Of a DNA stretch of 7,022 bases, positions 1 through 5,814 are shown one piece after another. The stretch is from Candidatus Fermentibacterota bacterium (GTDB taxonomy: Bacteria; Fermentibacterota; Fermentibacteria; Fermentibacterales; Fermentibacteraceae): the NCBI GenBank assembly GCA_022703195.1, contig JAKLEF010000098.1, positions 1 through 7,022 on the forward strand, read 5' to 3'. Made by a program: the position numbers and the translations under genes. Below the pieces are notes generated by a model, which had not been told where the DNA came from, did not search any database, and saw nothing but the letters and a program-made list of their open reading frames with translations. Position 1 is the first letter of the stretch. Each line of letters begins with the position of its first letter.

Positions 1-181
1 CCGGTTCGAGTATGCTGACCGGAAGCCCCGCAGGCAGTTCGGCAACCCGGGAGGCTACAGCGGAACTGTCGGCCAGGAGCGGCGATCCAGCCTCGAAGAC
101 GGTCGTCTCCGCACCCTCCAGGAAGTGGCCGTAGTGGAACTGCTGGGTCGAGAGAACCGCAGCCATGATGATCGCGTTCAT
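1..181 (-). CDS. Unidentified protein, N-terminal 60 residues only (runs off the left edge)
   Basis: This is an open frame starting at ATG 181-179 with no stop before the window edge, so only the first 60 residues are visible. The ATG overlaps the TGA of the radical SAM gene as ATGA (181-178), the same coupling used elsewhere in this cassette, which is the main reason to believe it. An AGGA lies 4 bases upstream of the ATG. A second in-frame ATG at codon 6 is possible but has no ribosome binding site. The peptide begins MNAIIMAAVLSTQQFHYGH and continues as an Ala/Leu/Glu-rich, soluble-looking sequence. It has no cysteine, no clear signal peptide and no motif I can name. Its position makes it the fourth gene of the cassette and a likely partner of the radical SAM enzyme. 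I do not recognise the family and assign no function. Confidence 0.7.
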   Translation of the reverse strand, partial: MNAIIMAAVLSTQQFHYGHFLEGAETTVFEAGSPLLADSSAVASRVAELPAGLPVSILEP

Positions 182-1308
182 ACCGTCCTGGACTCCATTT
201 CAGTGAGTGCTCCCCCGGCCGCGGCCGGCTGTGCGAAGGCGCGTCCGGCTGGCGGCATGACCGGGTCCGGGGCTGCGAGGCTCCCTGTCGTAATGTGCGC
301 GGCCTCCCGGCAGCCAGCGTCGCAGGACGGCCTGTGCCGGCAGCCCGAGCACGCCGCCGGGCCGTGCCGCCTGAATGCGAAGGTCTTCCAGTATTCGTCG
401 TCCTTCAGCCTGCGCCACTCCCTCCAGTGAGCGAGCCTCGTCTCGGAGTGGTTGCACACCCTGACCCATCCGGACGGATCGATCGCGAAGAAGTGGATGG
501 CGGCCGAGCAGTGCGTGCCTATCTTGATATGGGGGTAGTCGGCGGGATCGGCTGCGCAGAACGGGGTCTCGGTACCCAGCGAACCAGGGCGTCCCGCAGC
601 ACCCAGCACCCTGTCGGCGATCGAGAGCATCTCCCGCACCCCGGCGGCCGACAACTCCAGCCTCTCGCGGTTCGCGAGCCCCCTGCCGCCCGGCAGGAAG
701 CGGTTGAGCAGCACCTGCCCCGCGCCGGCGATGACCGCCGCGGCCATCGTCCGCTCCAGTTCGTGCAGGTTGAGCTTCGTGACGGTGATGTTGGCCGTCA
801 CAGGGATGCCGAGCGCCTTCGCCCCGCGGAAGCCTTCGAGCACCCTGTCCGCCCCGTCGAGCCCGGTGTGCGCCTCGAAGGTGTCGAGGCCGGGAAGGCT
901 CAGGCTCAGCCTTACGCCCAGGTCCCGGCACTCCTCCAGAACCCTGCGGTCGATCAGCCTCCCGTTGGAGAGCAGGTACAGCTCAGGCGGGCGATGCTCG
1001 ATCCTCAGCTCGCCGTCGACCGTCTCGATGTGCTCCGCAGTACATCCGGAAGCGTGGCGGAGTATGTCGAACAGGTCACCACGAAGAAGCGACTCACCTC
1101 CGGTGAATGCGAGGCTGGTAACTCCCGCGCCGCAGAGCTCGGAGACCAGTTCCCTCCATTCGGCGGTCCCCATCTCCGGGCGCCTGTCGAAGCTGCCGTC
1201 ACCGCGCTCCCACGGGCACGAGCAGTAGATGCACCGGTGGTTGCACGCGTACGTGGTCTCGAGCACCGCCGTCCTGGGCAGGAAGGACCGGGCCCTCACG
1301 CCCTTCAT
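178..1308 (-). CDS. Radical SAM/SPASM domain protein (peptide- or protein-modifying type)
   Basis: This 376-residue protein carries the radical SAM signature CNHRCIYC (C22, C26, C29), which holds the [4Fe-4S] cluster that cleaves S-adenosylmethionine. The SAM-binding GGE is at 70-72. The C-terminal third matches the SPASM auxiliary-cluster pattern: C267-x12-G-x4-C285, then C320-x2-C323-x5-C329-x3-C333. No cysteine follows C333, so the usual last SPASM cysteine is absent; C251 or C31 might substitute, or one cluster may have an open site. SPASM enzymes usually mature peptides or proteins (thioether, C-C or other crosslinks, as in sactipeptide, ranthipeptide or anaerobic sulfatase maturation). 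The start ATG overlaps the upstream gene's stop as ATGA (1308-1305), and the stop overlaps the next ATG in the same way. The last 35 residues or so are Ala/Pro-rich and probably disordered. The family is secure; the substrate is unknown, with the neighbouring Cys-tailed protein the best candidate. Confidence 0.93.
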   Translation of the reverse strand: MKGVRARSFLPRTAVLETTYACNHRCIYCSCPWERGDGSFDRRPEMGTAEWRELVSELCGAGVTSLAFTGGESLLRGDLFDILRHASGCTAEHIETVDGELRIEHRPPELYLLSNGRLIDRRVLEECRDLGVRLSLSLPGLDTFEAHTGLDGADRVLEGFRGAKALGIPVTANITVTKLNLHELERTMAAAVIAGAGQVLLNRFLPGGRGLANRERLELSAAGVREMLSIADRVLGAAGRPGSLGTETPFCAADPADYPHIKIGTHCSAAIHFFAIDPSGWVRVCNHSETRLAHWREWRRLKDDEYWKTFAFRRHGPAACSGCRHRPSCDAGCREAAHITTGSLAAPDPVMPPAGRAFAQPAAAGGALTEMESRTV

Positions 1309-1910
1309 TCGACGTCGATCTCGATCCCGAGAAGGCTGCCCAGCCTCTCGAGGTTCGGGCGCAGGGGGGACTGCGAATCGTTGGAGGTTTCGTAGTAGAG
1401 CTGCCCGGTCAGCAGCCCGGCGAGCATCCTTATATCCTCGACGTCGACCTCGGGATTCACCACGGTCCCGTCCTCGAAGGTGACGGTGAGCCTGAGCCGC
1501 GGCTCCACCGAATCGGGGGCGCAGGCACTGCAGAAGCTCGTCTCGTCGAGCGAGACATCGAGAGTGCCGGTCAGGCGGATGCCCTCGACGAGAGACCTGG
1601 CAGTGTCGATCTGCCAGAGGATGTACGGCGTCCCCCCGGCCCCATAGACCGTCTTCTCCCCGCACACGGGGCATACGTACTCGGCGATCTCGGGTATGGG
1701 CATCGCGGCGTAGCACATCGCACCCATGACGTACTCGGGCTCCGGCTCCTTGGCGACGGCCTCGAGGAGGTGCGCCACCTCGCGAACGGACATCGACTTC
1801 AGGCTGGCCGCCGTCACGGTCCTGCTCCTCCTTGCGAGTCCCCTGGCTCCCGCGGCCCCGGCGGCCGACAGGGCGAGCACCAGCAGCAGAATCAGCAGAA
1901 ACGGGTTCAC
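1305..1910 (-). CDS. Membrane-anchored zinc-ribbon-like protein, second paralog (no Cys tail)
   Basis: I cannot name this 201-residue protein. Residues 1-22 are one hydrophobic segment followed by a basic stretch (GARGLARRSR), so the positive-inside rule predicts an outside N-terminus with the rest in the cytoplasm. The soluble part has CPVCG at 80-83 and CSAC at 127-130, a spacing that would suit a zinc ribbon or another four-Cys metal site, plus a lone cysteine in the conserved VMGAMCY. Neither pair is CxxCH, so it is not a c-type cytochrome. It is a clear paralog of the gene just upstream: VMGAMCY, CPVCGEKTVY, LDE-S-CSAC, EDxRML and the PLR-NL motif recur in order. It ends at IEIDVE without the Cys/Gly tail. 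I chose GTG 1910-1908 because GGAGG lies 6 bases upstream, the GTG overlaps the preceding TGA as GTGA, and the paralog also starts at V-N-P. ATG 1916 would add two residues but touches its own GGAGG. Confidence 0.85.
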   Translation of the reverse strand: MNPFLLILLLVLALSAAGAAGARGLARRSRTVTAASLKSMSVREVAHLLEAVAKEPEPEYVMGAMCYAAMPIPEIAEYVCPVCGEKTVYGAGGTPYILWQIDTARSLVEGIRLTGTLDVSLDETSFCSACAPDSVEPRLRLTVTFEDGTVVNPEVDVEDIRMLAGLLTGQLYYETSNDSQSPLRPNLERLGSLLGIEIDVE

Positions 1911-2578
1911 CTGCATCCTCCCCCGGGGCAGGAGGCCCCGCATCCGCCGTCGGAGCAGGGGGCTCCGCCCTCGGGGTCCATCCCCAGGATCTCCCTGATC
2001 CTGTCGAGGTTCTGCCTCAGCGGGAATGTCCCGTCGTTCACGCTCACATAGTCGAGCCTTCCAGACATGAAGCCTGTGAGCATCCGCAGGTCCTCGGCCG
2101 TCACAGGAGACGAGTGCGTCCGGCCGTCGTCCCATGTCACACGGAGCACCAGCGCCGGCTCGGTGGTCGAATCCGACCGGCACGCCGAGCACAGGGAGGA
2201 CTCGTCGAGCGCCATGTCCAGGGTGGACACCGAATCGAGAACGGCAAAGAGCGCCCTCGTCTCGAAGAGCCCGGTGATCGTGTAGAAGGCGTCGTCCGAC
2301 GTGTCGTACACCGTCTTCTCGCCGCAGACCGGGCAGAGGTACTCGGCCACGGCCGGCATCGCCACGGGCTCGTAGCACATGGCGCCCATCACGAGCTCGG
2401 GCTCCTCCATCTTCTCGACCCGCGAGAGCATCCTGTAGATCTCGTCCCTGTCCATCGAGCCGGCCTTTCCGGCCGTCATCCGGCTCTCTCTCCCGGCCTT
2501 CCGTGCGGCGGAGGCCCCGGCCAGGCACGCGGTGGAGATGAGCGCCACCAGCAGCGCGGTCAGCAGGAGCGGGTTCAC
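1907..2578 (-). CDS. Membrane-anchored zinc-ribbon-like protein with Cys/Gly-rich C-terminal tail
   Basis: This 223-residue protein is the first gene of the cassette and a paralog of the next gene. A hydrophobic segment covers residues 3-24, with RKAGRESR directly after it, predicting a cytoplasmic C-terminal domain. CPVCG is at 82-85 and CSAC at 130-133, probably one metal site. After the shared domain it has an extra tail from about residue 201 that is rich in Gly and holds C208, C213, C217 and C222 in the symmetric pattern C-x4-C-x3-C-x4-C, ending in Arg. Such a tail could bind metal or be the target of the radical SAM/SPASM enzyme encoded two genes downstream. I chose GTG 2578-2576 because GGAGG lies 5 bases upstream and because it aligns with the paralog's start; ATG 2590 would add MEAR but has a weaker site. 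The tail cysteines and paralogy are seen directly. Function and modification are inference. Confidence 0.87.
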   Translation of the reverse strand: MNPLLLTALLVALISTACLAGASAARKAGRESRMTAGKAGSMDRDEIYRMLSRVEKMEEPELVMGAMCYEPVAMPAVAEYLCPVCGEKTVYDTSDDAFYTITGLFETRALFAVLDSVSTLDMALDESSLCSACRSDSTTEPALVLRVTWDDGRTHSSPVTAEDLRMLTGFMSGRLDYVSVNDGTFPLRQNLDRIREILGMDPEGGAPCSDGGCGASCPGGGCR

Positions 2579-2620
2579 ACGCGCCTCCATTCCGTGAGTA
2601 TCCGTTTCGACAGCCCGATG

Positions 2621-2626
2621 ATTATA
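2621..2626 (-). promoter_or_regulatory. Candidate -10 element for the four-gene cassette
   Basis: The minus strand reads a perfect TATAAT here, in the only AT-rich patch of the 111-bp gap between the QueG-like gene and the cassette. It would give a leader of about 35 nt ahead of GTG 2578. No convincing -35 hexamer sits 16-18 bases upstream, so this is either a weak or activator-dependent promoter, or chance. Confidence 0.4.
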
Positions 2627-2689
2627 CCCGCAGAGGTGCACGTCGATTCCGTGATTCCGCGTCCGCATGCAAGGTCCGGCCCCTCCTGC

Positions 2690-3415
2690 TCAGACCTCCC
2701 GCCCGTCCTGACTCCTCCCGAACGGGCAGATGTACAGGCACATACCGCATACTGCCCGGTCCAGGCCTGTCACAGACTGATGGAAGTACGAGTCGCACAG
2801 GTCCGCCCGGTATCGAGACTCCCTGGGTTCGTCCTCCCTGAACGGCCTGCCGCTGAACGCCTTCACCGGGCAGATGTCCGTGCAGGCTGTGCATATTCCA
2901 CAGCGTTCCGCCATCGGCTGCCCGGTGGGGACAAGCGGAGCATCGGTGAGGACTGTAGCCCAGCGTACGCGGGGTCCGTGCTCCGGTGTCACCAGGAGAC
3001 AGCTCTTGCCGATCCATCCCAGCCCGCTCAGATGGGCCGCGAGCTTGTGAGAGAAGACCGCGCAGATCCTACCGTCGTCCACCCGCTCCGACGATGCGAC
3101 CGGAAACGCTCGATACCCACTCTTCTGCAGCAGCGAGGCGAGTCCGGACGCGACCATGTCCAGACGCCGGTTCACCACCTCGTACCCGTGAGTCAGGTAG
3201 CTGACCCTGACAGCCCTCTTCTCCCTGAAGGGCAGCATGTCCACAACGGCATCCGGCAGTGCTATGCCGATCGAGACGGCCCTGTCGAGCTCGGACAGGA
3301 GCCCGTCCGACTGTTCGTCGACGAATCCGCGCGCAGGAGCCAGGTCAGCAACCCCGAAGTAATCGATGGCTCCAACACTCCTGGCGAAACGGGACAGGTC
3401 CTCGCTGGATTGCAC
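2690..3415 (-). CDS. QueG-like protein with two [4Fe-4S] clusters, short form
   Basis: This 241-residue protein belongs to the epoxyqueuosine reductase (QueG)-like family. The central GLGWIGKSCL followed by VLTDAPL is typical of that family. All eight cluster cysteines are present: C172, C175, C178 and C182 (CGICTACTDICP), C207, then C223, C226 and C230 (CGMCLYICP). QueG proper reduces epoxyqueuosine to queuosine in tRNA using cobalamin and Fe-S clusters and is usually about 300-380 residues with extra C-terminal repeats. Those are missing here, so a redox role other than tRNA modification is quite possible. I chose GTG 3415, which has GAAGGAG 8 bases upstream. TTG 3445 (AGGAG 9 bases upstream) would add ten residues; an in-frame TGA lies further upstream. 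The gene follows a strong terminator, so it should have its own promoter, which I could not identify. It is 111 bp upstream of the zinc-ribbon/radical SAM cassette and could be cotranscribed with it. Confidence 0.88.
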   Translation of the reverse strand: MQSSEDLSRFARSVGAIDYFGVADLAPARGFVDEQSDGLLSELDRAVSIGIALPDAVVDMLPFREKRAVRVSYLTHGYEVVNRRLDMVASGLASLLQKSGYRAFPVASSERVDDGRICAVFSHKLAAHLSGLGWIGKSCLLVTPEHGPRVRWATVLTDAPLVPTGQPMAERCGICTACTDICPVKAFSGRPFREDEPRESRYRADLCDSYFHQSVTGLDRAVCGMCLYICPFGRSQDGREV

Positions 3416-3554
3416 GGCCTCGACTCCTTCGCTGAGGGCCCGCAAGGGCTCCGACTCCTGTTTCGAGCCTGCCGGCCGGGGATGTCAGGCTCCTCTTTCA
3501 GCATGGCTCAATGCCTTCGCACGGGACGATACGGTCACAGGCCGATAACAGGAA

Positions 3555-3584
3555 GCGGCCCCGGGATCGGATTCCCGGGGCCGC
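3555..3584 (-). terminator. Strong intrinsic terminator of the secreted-protein gene
   Basis: A perfect 12-bp inverted repeat (arms 3573-3584 and 3555-3566, GCGGCCCCGGGA and its complement) surrounds a 6-base loop. It starts 33 bases after the TAG stop at 3618. On the minus strand it is followed by TTCCTGTTAT, a moderate U-rich tract. It separates the secreted-protein gene from the QueG-like gene. The plus-strand side has no U-tract, so it probably works mainly in the minus direction. Confidence 0.85.
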
Positions 3585-3617
3585 AGCTGTGCTTCGCCCC
3601 TCGGGCGGGAGGATCGG

Positions 3618-4238
3618 CTAGAGTCCGAACTCCGCCTTGATCTCGCCGAAGGTCATGGGATCGAGAGCCATAGTGCCGTCGAACCTCAGCTCCGACATGT
3701 TGTTGGAGAGCGTTCCCGTGGGGGACGAGAGGTCCGTCTTGTTCATCAGGCCGCGGGGTGTGCCGGTGTTCCACATGTAGGTGTAGAACATGTTGGCGCC
3801 GCCCTGCCACTCGAGCTCGAACACAAGGTTGTCTGTGCCGTTGTACCAGTACGGGGTGTCGAGGGTGATCGTCATCCACTCGTCGGCGCCAGCCGACATC
3901 ACCTGCTGGGAGGTCTGGTACACGAGGGTCCTCGTCCCGGCGACGTAGTTGTCGGCAAAGGTATCCGACAGGACGTCAGCGGAAGCCAGGCCCATATAGA
4001 GCTTGAAGCTGTTGTAGGTGCCGGTGGAGGACCCGGCGGACCCGCCCCTCTGCCAGGCTACGGTCTCGATTGTCATGGCCCCGGACATCTCCCCTGAAAG
4101 CGCTATCACCTGATAGCGGTTGAGGGAGCCTCAAGATGCGCAGAACGGATCCATGGTGGCTATCTCGGGGCTGCCTACGGTGACGGCAGCCGAGCAGATC
4201 CCGCACAGGATCCCGGCAAGAGCGAGCAGTCTGTACAT
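3618..4238 (-). CDS. Secreted beta-rich protein with one in-frame TGA at codon 36: candidate selenoprotein
   Basis: ATG 4238 has GGAAGG about 6 bases upstream and opens a frame with a clear signal peptide (MYRLLALAGILCGICSAA, cleavage expected near residue 18). The frame reaches TGA at 4133-4131, then stays open for 170 more codons to TAG at 3620-3618, giving 206 residues if the TGA is decoded. After the TGA the sequence is a typical exported beta-sandwich: rich in Thr, Gly, Trp and Tyr, with no cysteine. If TGA is selenocysteine the site reads C33-A-S-U36, a CxxU redox motif. C33 is then the only cysteine of the mature chain, and unpaired cysteines are uncommon in exported proteins. A SECIS-like hairpin follows the TGA. 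The gene has its own promoter and terminator. Alternatives are a nonsense mutation, a base error at a Trp, Arg or Gly codon, or two pieces (a 35-residue peptide and a GTG restart at 4109). I do not recognise a named family and do not know its function. Confidence 0.7.
4089..4133 (-). promoter_or_regulatory. SECIS-like stem-loop directly after the in-frame TGA
   Basis: Reading the minus strand from TGA (4133-4131), a perfect 7-bp stem CGCTATC/GATAGCG (4118-4112 with 4107-4101) closes an AGGT loop (4111-4108) that starts 19 bases after the TGA. An outer 6-bp stem pairs CTCCCT (4128-4123) with GGGGAG (4094-4089), five Watson-Crick pairs and one G-U. Bacterial SECIS elements lie inside the reading frame just after UGA, with the loop about 16-37 bases away and G near the start of the loop; E. 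coli fdhF has AGGUCU. The structure is seen in the sequence; its recognition by SelB is inference. Confidence 0.5.
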
Positions 4239-4266
4239 GGACCGCCTTCCGGTGGGGGTTTGCCTT

Positions 4267-4295
4267 AATCTACCATCGCGCTAGGTATTTGTCCA
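4267..4295 (-). promoter_or_regulatory. Sigma-70-type promoter of the secreted-protein gene
   Basis: On the minus strand, TGGACA (4295-4290, five of six bases of TTGACA) is followed after exactly 17 bases by TAGATT (4272-4267, four of six of TATAAT). Transcription would begin near 4260, giving a leader of roughly 20 nt that contains the GGAAGG ribosome binding site of the gene starting at 4238. Confidence 0.6.
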
Positions 4296-4302
4296 CGGTC
4301 CG

Positions 4303-4319
4303 GCCGGGTACGGCCCGGC
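4303..4319 (-). terminator. Weak hairpin after the nucleotidyltransferase-fold gene
   Basis: GCCGGG and CCCGGC (6-bp arms, 5-base loop) lie 16 bases past the stop at 4336. There is no U-tract, so it is a poor intrinsic terminator. Its position between the end of one gene and the promoter of the next is the only support; in GC-rich DNA such hairpins arise by chance. Confidence 0.25.
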
Positions 4320-4335
4320 AAACCCGAGAACGGTG

Positions 4336-4953
4336 TCAGGGAGACGGGCGGGGCTGCCCGGACGTCTCTCCGAGCCTGCCCAGAACCTCGACCCTCAGCG
4401 GCTGGGGGATCTCTGCCGCCTCGAGACATCGCCGGAGGAATCCGAGGTCGCAGCCGTGACGCTGCATGTGCCTGACGAGCGGATCGGATCGGTCGGGCCG
4501 GCTGCGGATGAGTTCGGTGACGAGGCGGAGCTCCAGCGCGACGGTCGGCACTGCGTGGCGGCCGCACGAAAGGAGCGAGAACCGCTCCCACGGGCCGCGG
4601 CCGAAGGTCTCCCTGGTGTCGACCGCGGAGTCCACCTCCACGGTGCTGATGCCGACTTCGACTCCTTCTACCTCGTAGTTTGCGTAGTACTGCCGCGAAC
4701 AGGCGAGCCAGGCCGGTGCCTCGAGGCATCTGAACGGTGACAGGGCGGCGACGAAGGCATCGACTCCGCCGCGGTCCCTCGCCAGGATGTCGATATCCGC
4801 AGCCGGCAGCGACACCCCTTGCAGAAGGGCCGCTCCCGTGCCCACCAGCCTGTACTCGACCCGGTCGCATTCGGGCATGACATGGTCCAGGAATGCGGTA
4901 AGCGCCTCCCGGAACCGCTCACGATCGAGTGCCGGAGCCGGATGATCCCTCAT
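4336..4953 (-). CDS. Nucleotidyltransferase-fold protein (minimal NTase/AbiEii-like superfamily)
   Basis: In this 205-residue protein, residues 36-56 read as the polymerase-beta-like nucleotidyltransferase motif: a hydrophobic strand, GTG at 38-40, then DID at 53-55, which would bind two metal ions. E99 in VEGVEVGI is a plausible third acid. A helical region with PTVALELRLVTELI (136-149) follows, resembling the segment after the catalytic core in sugar-, antibiotic- or AbiEii-type transferases. GTG replaces the more usual GGS/GGT, so activity is probable rather than certain. The start ATG has GAAAGG 6 bases upstream. Only 15 bases separate it from the methyltransferase stop, so the two are almost certainly one operon. 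No HEPN or antitoxin-like partner is present in the window, which argues against a toxin-antitoxin reading. The substrate (nucleotide, sugar, tRNA or small molecule) cannot be told from the sequence. Confidence 0.75.
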   Translation of the reverse strand: MRDHPAPALDRERFREALTAFLDHVMPECDRVEYRLVGTGAALLQGVSLPAADIDILARDRGGVDAFVAALSPFRCLEAPAWLACSRQYYANYEVEGVEVGISTVEVDSAVDTRETFGRGPWERFSLLSCGRHAVPTVALELRLVTELIRSRPDRSDPLVRHMQRHGCDLGFLRRCLEAAEIPQPLRVEVLGRLGETSGQPRPSP

Positions 4954-4968
4954 CGACAGCCTTTCTGC

Positions 4969-5814
4969 TCATGATGCATCCGTGATGCGCCCCTCTCCCG
5001 AACGGTGATCGCGGATCCGTCGGAAGACCCTGTCAACATACCTCCACTGCCGGTACCTCCTGATGATGCGGGAGAGGAGGACGCTCTCCGCCTTCATGAC
5101 AGCCCTCACGGCCATGCTCTTCCGTTTCTGCGACAGGGGACGGCTGCAGTCGGAGCCTCCCGCCTGCAGGATGACGTGGCAGTAATCGCCCGGGCGCCAG
5201 ATGCACTCCAGCGAATAGTGGCGGAGCAGGTATCCGGCCGACGCGGCCTCCTCGACGAGGGTGGCCAGCTCGATCGAATTGTCGATCACCTGGAGCTCGC
5301 CCGGGTTGTTCTCGCGCAGGTACCGCTGATACTGTGGAGAAGGGTATGTGATGACAAGAAGCGCGGAATCCGAGCTGATCCCGCGAAGCATGCGGAGGAA
5401 CCCGGGACGGTCGGCCTCGGGGATGTGCTCGATCGAATCCACGAGCACCACGACGTCTGCGGGACCGCCGAGCTCCATGCTTGCAGCGTCCAGTTCGTTA
5501 ACGGCCTCGTGTGATGCGAAGGAGAGGTTGCCGGCACGGGTCGTCCGCTCTGCATACCAGATGTTCATGGGGCTGATGTCGATTCCATGGACCTTCCCGG
5601 CAGTGACACGGCGGGCCAGGCGTTCGGAGACGATGCCGATCCCGCAGCCTACGTCCAGTACGCGGTCGGTATCCCGCAGCAGAGGGAGGATCCGCGATAT
5701 GGCAGCCTCGATCCTCGGATTGCCGTCTATCCGGTTGCTCGTCATCCGATACCTGAGGAACTCGTCGTAGTATGCGCGGACATCGTCTGGCCCGGGTTGT
5801 GTTGAAACTGCCAC
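4969..5814 (-). CDS. Class I SAM-dependent methyltransferase
   Basis: This 281-residue protein has a Rossmann-type methyltransferase core. Motif I is VLDVGCGIGIVSERLA (52-67), the acidic end of strand 2 is GIDIS (77-81), and VVVLVDSIEHIPE (121-133) is the strand 4 motif. These bind S-adenosylmethionine; the pattern resembles UbiG/small-molecule and natural-product methyltransferases. The C-terminal 50 residues or so (from about 229) are strongly basic (KRK, RRYRQWR, RRIRDHR), which could bind nucleic acid, a membrane surface or a partner. I chose GTG 5814-5812 because GGAGG lies 8 bases upstream and the core begins soon after. The frame is open upstream to 6135, but that extension is Arg/Gly/Pro-rich and looks noncoding. 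The gene precedes the nucleotidyltransferase-fold gene by 15 bp. The acceptor is unknown. Confidence 0.88.
   Translation of the reverse strand: MAVSTQPGPDDVRAYYDEFLRYRMTSNRIDGNPRIEAAISRILPLLRDTDRVLDVGCGIGIVSERLARRVTAGKVHGIDISPMNIWYAERTTRAGNLSFASHEAVNELDAASMELGGPADVVVLVDSIEHIPEADRPGFLRMLRGISSDSALLVITYPSPQYQRYLRENNPGELQVIDNSIELATLVEEAASAGYLLRHYSLECIWRPGDYCHVILQAGGSDCSRPLSQKRKSMAVRAVMKAESVLLSRIIRRYRQWRYVDRVFRRIRDHRSGEGRITDAS

Noticed and set aside
295..1395. 366-codon open frame on the plus strand
   Set aside because: It is antisense to the radical SAM gene, has no domain, and its composition is that of a shadow frame.
1907..2578. CxxC pairs read as c-type heme sites
   Set aside because: Neither CPVC nor CSAC is followed by histidine, and the predicted topology is cytoplasmic.
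3262..3504. 80-codon minus-strand frame starting MLKEEPD, with ATG and a plausible start context
   Set aside because: It overlaps the QueG-like gene in another frame, is Ser/Arg/Pro-rich and matches nothing; the QueG-like frame carries all the motifs.
1832..3640. 602-codon open frame on the plus strand
   Set aside because: It lies antisense to three well-supported genes and is Arg/Pro/His/Gly-rich, as expected for a shadow frame in GC-rich DNA.
3618..4238. Genome-wide reassignment of TGA to Gly or Trp as the reason for the in-frame TGA
   Set aside because: Six other genes end in TGA, and four of those TGAs sit at or beside the next gene's start; TGA-reassigned lineages would not show this.
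4336..4953. Toxin half of an AbiEii-type toxin-antitoxin pair
   Set aside because: The fold is compatible, but the only coupled neighbour is a methyltransferase; no antitoxin-like gene is present.
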